Shown here: piece after piece, positions 35,455-43,573 of the stretch
Numbering within the stretch: position 1 is the stretch's first letter
Layout: each line of letters begins with the position of its first letter
Assembly: GCF_026725475.1 (NCBI RefSeq)
Contig: NZ_CP109966.1
Coordinates: 608,342 to 672,341 of the forward strand
Source of the DNA: Catenovulum adriaticum
Lineage (GTDB): Bacteria > Pseudomonadota > Gammaproteobacteria > Enterobacterales > Alteromonadaceae
Length of the DNA: 64,000 nucleotides
Direction of reading: 5' to 3'
Translations under genes and position numbers: made by a program
Notes under the pieces: model-generated
Database searches by the model: none
What the model saw: the letters and a program-made list of their open reading frames with translations, nothing else
What the model was told of the DNA's origin: nothing

Positions 35455-37773
35455 TTATTCTTTGGTGACAAAAACTCTTTCGCCAGTTTGCAAGTCAATT
35501 GCGAGTACGCCGCCTAGGTTTTGTCCATCTGGGCCTTTTAAGCCGGTGTCTGTAACAAATGCATATTCACTGTGTGAAGGAACCACCATACCATCACCCC
35601 GTAATAAGGTATTGGCACCGTCGTTTGAGAGTTCTGTTATGGTTTGATTACCGTCTAAAGAGACGCTATACACCACATCAGGAATGGTTGAAGCTGGGTT
35701 TTTGCTGGTATAGTCAATTACAATTAATTGATCTCGCTTCGCGTCATATCCAGCAACCGCAGGCTGTACAAAAACAGGCGCTGCATCTGGGTTTGCGAGC
35801 CATTGCGAGACGGCTCCACCGCTATAATCCATGCTGAATAAATCATCAATCTCATTCGCCCAGCTAGGTAAAATCACAAAAAAGGCAGCCCGCCCCCCCT
35901 TTGCTGGAATCAAAACAGCCTGCTCAGGTTGAAATCCAATATCATCTTCGCTCAATTGCGCAACTGCACCACTGGTTAAATCAATTTCAAAAATACGTTT
36001 TTGATCTTTCGTTGGCAGTAAGACACGATTGCTGTCAGTATCCAATGAAAGTTCTTGAGTGGTTAGATTTAAGCCCGTTTCAATTCCCGTATTTACCCAC
36101 TCAAAATCTGGTCCTAACGCAGTTGTACTATCGCTATGGTCTACTGGAATTTTGTAAATTTTGTCGGTTTGCCAAGCGGATGGGTAGACAAAACCTTTAT
36201 CAACAAAAATACCGCGAGAGTGGTTCCAAGTATTGCTGTTGCCTCCAAATTGGCCTGCGAATAAACTGCGAGTACCTGTGGCTAGGTCAACTTTAATCAC
36301 ACCTCGATTAATTGCACCGTTGGCACCACGGTGGGTAACAAACAACTGATTTGTTTGTTCGTCTATATCAACCGCTGTGGTAATAAACATTATATTATTG
36401 CCATCCACGCCGTTTGCTGCAGGGTAGGGATCAGCCGCATCGCCTTTTCTAATTTGCACTGAGGCTAAACTCGGGTTGGCTTCGTTAGTCACATCAAGTG
36501 TGTCGGTTGCCGTGGCGTAAATTAAATTTTCACCAGCAGTTAAACTGACAGATGCGCCCCAAGAGCCGTCTGACAATAAACTCGCTGCTTGTTCGTTTAA
36601 CAAATTACCATTGATGTCTTTAACGATAATTTTCACGCTCTGAATATCAGCGCCCGCTTCAAGCGCTTCGGCCGATGCACGCACAGTGATTGAATCACCA
36701 GAACTAAAGCCCACTTTAGGCGGAAATAAAATGCCCGTTGTCGGCTGCGCCGTATCCGCTTTGGTTGTTACCTCAAAAGTTTTAGTCACATCCCCTATTG
36801 TCAAATTGGCAGTTTCAATTTCACCCGCTTGTGCACTACTCATCACTCGGACTTTAATACGTTGACCATTTTCGACTTGCCTTGCGGTATTAGTATAGTC
36901 CGCATCATCAATACTGAATTCACCATTTTCGATTTTCACATCAGCTTGCGTATTTAAACCAGAAATTGTCACCACTTCAGATTCAACCCAAACTGATTTT
37001 TTTGCGCCCGCAACAGGGGTAAAAACAAAATCGTCAGGAGTAACATCAGCCATTGCGGTTGCGGTAAAGCTGGTTTCAAATTCACCCACTGTAACGGTTG
37101 CTGTTGCGGTGTCGCCAATTTGATTCAAACCACTCACTGCGAGGGTTAAGCTGTCGTTATTGCTAATAGACAAACCGTCTAAATTGCTCAGGGGCTGGTC
37201 ATTTAATCTAAACTCGCCACCACTGACTGAAATAGGTAACGCATTTGTCAAACCCGTAACTGTCACTGTATCCGATAATATGATTTGCTCTGCCGAAAAT
37301 TCAGTCAAATTTTTTGATGCAAAACTAAATGCATCAGGCATTTTAGCTGTAGGAGATAATTTAGTGGTGACACTTGAACTGGCTTGGTAATCCCCTAAGG
37401 TTAATACCCCAGTGACCCTTGTTGCATATTCATCAGAAGCGAGCATTCTGGCAGTTATCGTCTGCCCATTCCGCACCATTCTGGCCGTGTTAGAAAAATC
37501 ATCTCCAGCGACTGAAAACTCTAATTTACCGCTGGCTGTAACCTTAACTTCGTTTTCTATTCCTTCAACGACAAACGACCCAATGGAAACGATATCCTTA
37601 GGCTCAACATTTTCTTTAGATGTTAAAATAAAAAACTCTGGTGTAATATCCTGCTCCATATTTTGTTTAGAGCTATCTTTTGTTTCCACTTCATCGCTAC
37701 AAGCAGCTAAAATAGAAAGAGACATGATGCAAGGTAGTAAAAAAACCTTTTTAAAACTCATATTATTATTCAT
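35455..37773 (-). CDS. Lipoprotein with three Ig-like modules, a Big-type domain and an NHL-like propeller (B)
   Basis: Lipid-anchored protein of about 772 residues from ATG 37773; lipobox ILAAC with Cys25. Three similar modules of about 95 residues follow one another (starting TPEFFILTS, MPDAFSFAS and TPDDFVFTP), each ending in a Thr-rich strand. An Ig-like domain from about 350 (ILFPPKVGFSSGDSITVRA) and a propeller ending GVLAIDLQTGERVFVTKE complete it. The same building plan occurs in the neighbour at 30183. It is the first gene of the long run that extends to 16743, and a LacI-type operator candidate (37844) precedes it. Function unknown; a surface glycan-binding role is a guess. Confidence 0.75.
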   Translation of the reverse strand: MNNNMSFKKVFLLPCIMSLSILAACSDEVETKDSSKQNMEQDITPEFFILTSKENVEPKDIVSIGSFVVEGIENEVKVTASGKLEFSVAGDDFSNTARMVRNGQTITARMLASDEYATRVTGVLTLGDYQASSSVTTKLSPTAKMPDAFSFASKNLTEFSAEQIILSDTVTVTGLTNALPISVSGGEFRLNDQPLSNLDGLSISNNDSLTLAVSGLNQIGDTATATVTVGEFETSFTATAMADVTPDDFVFTPVAGAKKSVWVESEVVTISGLNTQADVKIENGEFSIDDADYTNTARQVENGQRIKVRVMSSAQAGEIETANLTIGDVTKTFEVTTKADTAQPTTGILFPPKVGFSSGDSITVRASAEALEAGADIQSVKIIVKDINGNLLNEQAASLLSDGSWGASVSLTAGENLIYATATDTLDVTNEANPSLASVQIRKGDAADPYPAANGVDGNNIMFITTAVDIDEQTNQLFVTHRGANGAINRGVIKVDLATGTRSLFAGQFGGNSNTWNHSRGIFVDKGFVYPSAWQTDKIYKIPVDHSDSTTALGPDFEWVNTGIETGLNLTTQELSLDTDSNRVLLPTKDQKRIFEIDLTSGAVAQLSEDDIGFQPEQAVLIPAKGGRAAFFVILPSWANEIDDLFSMDYSGGAVSQWLANPDAAPVFVQPAVAGYDAKRDQLIVIDYTSKNPASTIPDVVYSVSLDGNQTITELSNDGANTLLRGDGMVVPSHSEYAFVTDTGLKGPDGQNLGGVLAIDLQTGERVFVTKE

Positions 37774-37843
37774 AACAATTACTCTTATTAAGCACAAATA
37801 CAAACAAAACTATTACAAACTATATACAACTAACACACTTAAC

Positions 37844-37856
37844 GCAAACGGTTTCC
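37844..37856. promoter_or_regulatory. LacI-type operator candidate
   Basis: GCAAACGGTTTCC, an imperfect odd palindrome of the pattern GNAAAC-N-GTTTNC, about 70 bp upstream of the start of the propeller lipoprotein gene. Its position at the head of the 21-kb co-directional run makes it a candidate control point. Confidence 0.5.
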
Positions 37857-37979
37857 CTTATTTTTGTAAGTACTTTGTTCTTTATTTTATCTAAGAGAAA
37901 GTGGTGCTTATCTAATGCTTTTAAAATAAAAAGCGGCCTAACTAACGACCGCACTTAAATAGAAAAATAAACCGATTGG

Positions 37980-39530
37980 TTATTTTTTATTGACAATTTC
38001 GGTTATCTTATCGGCTAAACGTTTTGCGATTTCAGGGTTTTGTTCAATCACATTATTTTGTTCTTGCCAATCTGTTGATAAATCATAAAGTTCAGCTGTA
38101 TCAGAAATACCGGTTTCTACTGTTTTATTTGCTAGCCAGTCTGGCGTATCACCAGTAAACGGGGCAATATACTTCCAGTTCCCTTCTCTGATAGAAAGCG
38201 TAAATGATTCCTCCAACATGTAGTCTCGACCTTTTGCATTAGCGTCTAAAAAAGCAGGTAAAATATTACGGCTGTCAAATGCTTCATCAGCTGGCAAATC
38301 GAGTCCAATTAACTCCGCCATAGAACGATAAATATCAATTTGACTGATTAAAGCATCACTCTCTCCAGGATTTTTTAAACCATTCGGGTAAGTAACAATC
38401 ATAGGTACACGAGTGCCTGCTTCATAAGCACTATATTTACCACCCCGGAAGCCAGCTGCAGGATCATGATCACCTATCATTTCCACTGCACCGTCAGCAT
38501 AACCATCATCCAAAACAGGGCCATTATCACTTGAGAAAATAATTAAGGTATTTTCATACAAACCTTGTGCTTTAAGTTCTTGTACAATTTGACCAGTCAT
38601 CCAGTCCATTTGAACAATTGCATCCCCACGTCGACCCATTGACGTTTTTCCAACAAACATATCGTGTGGTGCTCTTGGTACGTGAATATCATTAAACGGA
38701 AAAAACAACATAAAAGGTTGCTCTTTATTCTCTCGAATAAATTGCTTAGCTTTGTCCGTAAATACAAATGGAAAATCTTCATCTTTCCATTCTGCAGATT
38801 TGCCGCCTTTCATCCAACCAATACGGCTAATACCATTAACAATAGTTCGACTGTGCTGTAAATCAGCTTGCATTTTTAATAAGTCAGGACGCTCTGTACC
38901 CACAGGTCGCTCGCCAATACGCTTTTCATAGCTGACTTCAATTGGATCATTGGGATCCAACCCCACCACATCATGATTCTCTAGATAAACGGTAGGTACC
39001 CTGTCGCCCGTAGCTGGAATTAAGAAGCTATAATCAAAACCGAGTTCAATTGGGCCGGGTTTAACAGGCTTATTCCAATCAACAAAACCATCTCCTAAGC
39101 CTAAATGCCATTTACCTACTACTGCAGTTTTATAACCTGCTCTTTTAAACATTTTAGGTAACGTTGGTTTAGTATGATCAATAATCAATGGTGCATCACC
39201 TGGTAAAATGGCAGCTTCACGTCTAAATGCATATTGCCCAGTTAACATAGAGTATCGAGATGGGGTACAGGTTGCAGCCGAACTATGCGCATCGGTATAA
39301 CGGATCCCTTCTTGCGCCAACGCATCTACATTAGGTGTATTAACTTGTGTCGCACCATAGCTACTTAAATCACCGTAACCTAAATCATCAACATAAAAAA
39401 TGACTACATTTGGTTTTTTATCGACCGTTTCAGCCGTGACCATATCCGCTGGAGAATTGTCGGCACAGGCCATTAATCCTAATGCAGGTAAGGCGCATGT
39501 CAGAATGCTTTTAAGTTTAAAATTAAACAT
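37980..39530 (-). CDS. Sulfatase lipoprotein, arylsulfatase A-like (S1 family)
   Basis: S1 sulfatase of 516 residues with a lipobox, GLMAC, hence lipid-anchored. Metal ligands lie in VIFYVDDLGYGDLSSYGA (about 43-60). The formylglycine site C88-T-P-S-R92 is canonical, followed by YSMLTGQYAFR. GKWHLGLGDG (Lys and His) and IIFSSDNGPVLDDGY (Asp and Asn) complete the active site. GAGGAAA precedes the ATG. It is the last gene of the run that begins with TonB receptor C. The sulfatase pseudogene at 10415 resembles its C-terminal half. Ulvan 3-sulfo-rhamnose is the probable type of substrate. Confidence 0.93.
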   Translation of the reverse strand: MFNFKLKSILTCALPALGLMACADNSPADMVTAETVDKKPNVVIFYVDDLGYGDLSSYGATQVNTPNVDALAQEGIRYTDAHSSAATCTPSRYSMLTGQYAFRREAAILPGDAPLIIDHTKPTLPKMFKRAGYKTAVVGKWHLGLGDGFVDWNKPVKPGPIELGFDYSFLIPATGDRVPTVYLENHDVVGLDPNDPIEVSYEKRIGERPVGTERPDLLKMQADLQHSRTIVNGISRIGWMKGGKSAEWKDEDFPFVFTDKAKQFIRENKEQPFMLFFPFNDIHVPRAPHDMFVGKTSMGRRGDAIVQMDWMTGQIVQELKAQGLYENTLIIFSSDNGPVLDDGYADGAVEMIGDHDPAAGFRGGKYSAYEAGTRVPMIVTYPNGLKNPGESDALISQIDIYRSMAELIGLDLPADEAFDSRNILPAFLDANAKGRDYMLEESFTLSIREGNWKYIAPFTGDTPDWLANKTVETGISDTAELYDLSTDWQEQNNVIEQNPEIAKRLADKITEIVNKK

Positions 39531-39575
39531 CTATATTTCCTCAATTATAACTTTTGGTTGTCATACTGGTAAAAA

Positions 39576-40547
39576 TTAATTTGCTATTTCCGTCTGAATC
39601 AAACTCGACGGCTTTACTCTGAGTTGATCAATACCATCATCCGCGGCTACAAATTCCAGCTCTACTATCATCGTTTTACGTGGGTGGACTTGGTTTTCAT
39701 TGGCATGTGCATGAAAAACATAATAAATTTTGTTATCTTTTCCAGTGAAAACATCACCATGACCCGTACCATCTAAGCCAATATTAGCTTGACTCAGAAT
39801 GGGGTTGCCTTGATAACGCGTCCACGGTCCCATAGGGCTCTTGGCTGTTGCATATCCCACTGCATATTCATCAGCCATAAAGTGGTTAGCCGAGTAAAGT
39901 AAATAGTAATTATCTTTATGCTTAATAACTGTGGGACCTTCTGCCACTGTCGGAATTCGGTTTTTAAAAACACCAGACATTTCCCATGTTTTTTTCTGTG
40001 GGCTCAGGCAATGGGTTAATGTATTAGCTTTAATGCTTGATAAATCACTTTTCATTTCAGCAACATATATATGATTACCTTTATTTAAACGCACATGAAA
40101 CAAATACACTTTGCCGTCATCATCAAAAAAAACGAATGGGTCAATTTGCCTTTTGTCCGGTTCAAAAGCACCTAACTGAGGCCGAGTAAAAGGCCCTTTT
40201 GCTGAATTAGATTGAGCAATGGCAATTCTTTCATTTGCGGTGTAAGCAAGAAAATACTGATGGTTGTGCTTAAATACTTGGGGCGCCCAAAAGCCTCTCT
40301 CGCCAAAAGTCTGCTCACCTTTAAACAACGCATAACCTGGCTTAGCACCAGATACGGACTTCCAACTTTTTAAATTATCAGATTCAAACACAGGAAAGCC
40401 TTGCTGAGGTGGGGCTTCAGTTCCCAACATATAATACTTATCCCCCTCCAACCAAACTGTTGGATCAGCTAAAGTAACAGGTTGCGCATATGCAAGCTGA
40501 GCCGTTATTAACCCTGAAATTAAGCACAATGCTTGTTTAAAACTCAT
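39576..40547 (-). CDS. GH43-family glycoside hydrolase (single domain)
   Basis: Periplasmic or secreted five-bladed propeller enzyme of 323 residues; signal peptide ending AYAQP. The GH43 triad is visible: Asp28 (base, LADPTVW), Asp136 (pKa modulator, QIDPFVF) and Glu203 (acid, VAEGPTV). The protein is about the usual length of a bare GH43 catalytic domain. It overlaps the upstream large GH43 gene by 11 bp. Within an ulvan locus, a beta-xylosidase role on xylose-containing oligosaccharides is likely; arabinanase-like activity is the alternative. Confidence 0.88.
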   Translation of the reverse strand: MSFKQALCLISGLITAQLAYAQPVTLADPTVWLEGDKYYMLGTEAPPQQGFPVFESDNLKSWKSVSGAKPGYALFKGEQTFGERGFWAPQVFKHNHQYFLAYTANERIAIAQSNSAKGPFTRPQLGAFEPDKRQIDPFVFFDDDGKVYLFHVRLNKGNHIYVAEMKSDLSSIKANTLTHCLSPQKKTWEMSGVFKNRIPTVAEGPTVIKHKDNYYLLYSANHFMADEYAVGYATAKSPMGPWTRYQGNPILSQANIGLDGTGHGDVFTGKDNKIYYVFHAHANENQVHPRKTMIVELEFVAADDGIDQLRVKPSSLIQTEIAN

Positions 40548-43512
40548 TATTTACTCCCCTTGAAAATACATTAATATCATTAAAATAGGTTGAGCTCTCT
40601 TTACTAAATAAGCCTAACTTCACCTTTTGCTTTGGCTTTGGATCTGTAAAGTTCATCACTAATTTTTGATTAACCCAAACTAAAATTTTGCCGCTATCTC
40701 TTACCATGCGAATGCTGTTTCGAGCTTGTGCTAAATGCTCAGAATAAAATGCAAAAGGTCGGTTATTTTCCGATTTTGAAATAATTTTCAATTTGCTTGT
40801 TATCACTGGTGATTTAAGTTGATAAGTTTGATATTGCCCTGTTACAGCCTCGCTTTGGGCATTTAATGTAATGGGTTTAAAGCCGTCGTCAGTCCAAATT
40901 TGAGCGCTAATATCACCTTTTTTTGGCAATTTGAATTTTGTATTCAAAAAGCGATTATTATCTTGATTCCACAATACATTAAAGCGGTTTAACTTGACCG
41001 GATGAGAAAAGTCATAAAGGTATTCTTGTTGAGTTTTACCACTATGTTCAAAAGCTAAATAATTTTGGTGTACTAAGCTTGCTGAAGCTAACACTTGCGC
41101 TGGTTCGGCTGAATCAGCAAAACGGGCAAACCATAATTTATCGGCTAAATTTGCACCTATTTTTAATTCACTCTTATCCGCATAATGTAAATTCAAACCA
41201 AATTCAGCTTGGCTATTTAGCTCAGCTTGAGTCGCTTGCAAATTAGCTTCAATGCTCAGCAGTGCATCTCCTTTTAAAGCCCGCCCCATTAATTTCATCC
41301 CTTGTGGCTGGATTTGTAACTGAGTTTGCTGATCTTGAATATGCCATCCTTTAATATGCTGATCCCAATCTTCAAACCCTGGATTAAAAATAAAGTCATC
41401 AAACTCATTATCCGCCGAAGCACTTAACAAACCCACTGTACCAGCAGAGTTAATTGACTCAAATTGAATAGGTTCAGATTGGTTTAACCAAAATTGATTT
41501 AATTTTACACGTACCTCATTTTCATTTTTATAAAACTCAATGAAGTGAAGCTGATTCTCGAATTGAGTCAATGGGCTTTCACTTGACATAAATTCAAACG
41601 CCTTTGGTAAGGGGACTTTTTTCACTTCAATCTTTTTACCATACTTAACTCGTTCAATAATGAGTTCATGCGACTGCTTCGATAATGAGGCTTGTAAATA
41701 ATTTTGCTCATCTTGATACCAAACTAAAATTTTAGCGGTATCAGGGCTTTGCTCAGAAAAACGGATCCCTACATGGAGATAATAATGAGCATGATGCGCT
41801 ATATTTTGAGAAATTAGTAATGGCTTGTTTGGCAATAATTGCAACGCGGCTCGATTTATTTGATAAGCAGTTGGGCTTTGCCAATGTGCTGGTAAGCTTG
41901 CCTTTGTAAATCTATCTAACACATAAGGCATTGTATGAGCTAAAGGTAGATTCTTTGATTGAGTACCTGTTGCAGGAGAAACCTCAACTCTATCATCAAA
42001 AAAGTAGACTCGCTCAAGCCCTTGCCCACTTTCGCCATTGTAAAATGCTTTGCCAGATAACCAATATTCAAAGCCATTTAACCCTCGAAAAATATTAGGT
42101 TGAGAAAATCCTGTAATGTCATCTTGAATTGCTTGTTCTGTCATATACAGACCAAAATCAACAAAATTAAAGCCATTTTGTTTTTTTGATATTTCGGCCG
42201 TAATCACATTTTGTCCTTTATTCAGATATTGTTTATCTAAAGTCATATTGGCATACGAGTTCATCCGCTGATTATGTTTATCAATAATCGTATGCCCATT
42301 CACCTTTATCTCACCTTTTCCTTCATAACGATAACGTAGCACTGCTAATTCATCTAGCTGATCCAGTGTAAATAATTTACGCATATAAACGGTATTTGCT
42401 TTATTACCCCAATTGGTATGCAGCCCCCGGATATCAACTCTTCTGTCCTGTAATGGAAAACCTAACCCGCCATATAAGGCTTGCCAATCTTTATCCAAAC
42501 GATAATTCACATTTGTCCATTTAACCCCCAAATCATCGACTTTCGGCTGCTTAAAGCTTGCTTGTTTTATTCCGGCGCCATGTTCAGATGTTGGGAAAAT
42601 AGGTTTCCAATCGATCAGTTGTCGTTCAAAATTTCGGCCGATTAAAGGAGTAGGCAATTTGGTCCTGTTATTAAAATCAGTTACCTTATCTGCAATGGCG
42701 ACGCCTATTTGATACTGCCCAATTCTGGCAGACATGACATTGCCAACAAAAAATAAATAATTTTTGTCTCGAGCATAAAAGGCTTTAGGCCCTTCAAAAT
42801 TCTTCTTATCGTAAAAAAAGTGTTCCCCCGGCTCACCCCAAATCGCGAGTTTTAAATTCTCTTGGCCTTTGGCTTTAATCTCGGCTTCAGATTGCAGTGG
42901 AGAATCCGCTTTGGCCATTAAAATGGCAGGCCCCTCATAAGGCTGATTTACCTCTATTGGGTTTGGTTCTAATGCATTGACTTTACGGATATAATAAAGC
43001 TGCCCTGTACGATCTATGTAATATTCAGGATCAATACCTCTGCTATGCGGGAGCTCTGTGCTTGCATGATAAAACGCATTCTTTTTGCCTAGCTTAACAT
43101 CGTCAATACTAGCATAGCTTTGTCCAACTCCGTTAAATGCATAAAAAACGAATCCATTCCAATGAAATAATCCACCAGCTCCAAATCTAGGATAAGTTTC
43201 AGTGCTGAACCCTTTGCTTTTAATAAAATTAAACTTTGGATCTAATGTCCACTCTGGCGCCCCTTTCATGGTTAACATTTGGGCATGCTGCTGCCAATCA
43301 GTTAGGTTATCAGATGACCACAAATTCCCTTTAGTGCCAGTGCCAATTAAATAGAATTCACTACCAATACGCTCCATTGCCGCATCATATGCCGGAATTT
43401 TCTTTTGGTTTTGATCCAATAAAAAATTGGCTCTTAAATTTAATGTTTGTGCATTAACAACTCCAACAAAAGAGAAACAGGCACAACATAAAAAGAGCGT
43501 CTTTAAAAACAT
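40537..43512 (-). CDS. Large multidomain GH43-like protein
   Basis: Secreted protein of 991 residues from ATG 43512 (GGGGAA upstream). After a signal peptide comes a propeller (about 20-310) with a possible GH43 triad: Asp43 (AYDAAM), Asp161 (GIDPEYY) and Glu240 (FEGPKAF). Then a beta-sandwich resembling a sugar-binding domain (VYMRKLFTLDQLDELAVL, YLNKGQNVITAEIS), a jelly-roll region (about 490-690) and one or two more beta-rich domains to the end. The C-terminal two thirds have no catalytic motif I recognise and may bind the polysaccharide. Three times the length of the neighbouring GH43; the family assignment is probable, not certain. Confidence 0.75.
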   Translation of the reverse strand: MFLKTLFLCCACFSFVGVVNAQTLNLRANFLLDQNQKKIPAYDAAMERIGSEFYLIGTGTKGNLWSSDNLTDWQQHAQMLTMKGAPEWTLDPKFNFIKSKGFSTETYPRFGAGGLFHWNGFVFYAFNGVGQSYASIDDVKLGKKNAFYHASTELPHSRGIDPEYYIDRTGQLYYIRKVNALEPNPIEVNQPYEGPAILMAKADSPLQSEAEIKAKGQENLKLAIWGEPGEHFFYDKKNFEGPKAFYARDKNYLFFVGNVMSARIGQYQIGVAIADKVTDFNNRTKLPTPLIGRNFERQLIDWKPIFPTSEHGAGIKQASFKQPKVDDLGVKWTNVNYRLDKDWQALYGGLGFPLQDRRVDIRGLHTNWGNKANTVYMRKLFTLDQLDELAVLRYRYEGKGEIKVNGHTIIDKHNQRMNSYANMTLDKQYLNKGQNVITAEISKKQNGFNFVDFGLYMTEQAIQDDITGFSQPNIFRGLNGFEYWLSGKAFYNGESGQGLERVYFFDDRVEVSPATGTQSKNLPLAHTMPYVLDRFTKASLPAHWQSPTAYQINRAALQLLPNKPLLISQNIAHHAHYYLHVGIRFSEQSPDTAKILVWYQDEQNYLQASLSKQSHELIIERVKYGKKIEVKKVPLPKAFEFMSSESPLTQFENQLHFIEFYKNENEVRVKLNQFWLNQSEPIQFESINSAGTVGLLSASADNEFDDFIFNPGFEDWDQHIKGWHIQDQQTQLQIQPQGMKLMGRALKGDALLSIEANLQATQAELNSQAEFGLNLHYADKSELKIGANLADKLWFARFADSAEPAQVLASASLVHQNYLAFEHSGKTQQEYLYDFSHPVKLNRFNVLWNQDNNRFLNTKFKLPKKGDISAQIWTDDGFKPITLNAQSEAVTGQYQTYQLKSPVITSKLKIISKSENNRPFAFYSEHLAQARNSIRMVRDSGKILVWVNQKLVMNFTDPKPKQKVKLGLFSKESSTYFNDINVFSRGVNNEF

Positions 43513-43573
43513 AACTAATTCCCCATTAAGAAGCAGAAATAAACGAATCATTTATTTCTGCTTTTAATGATTT

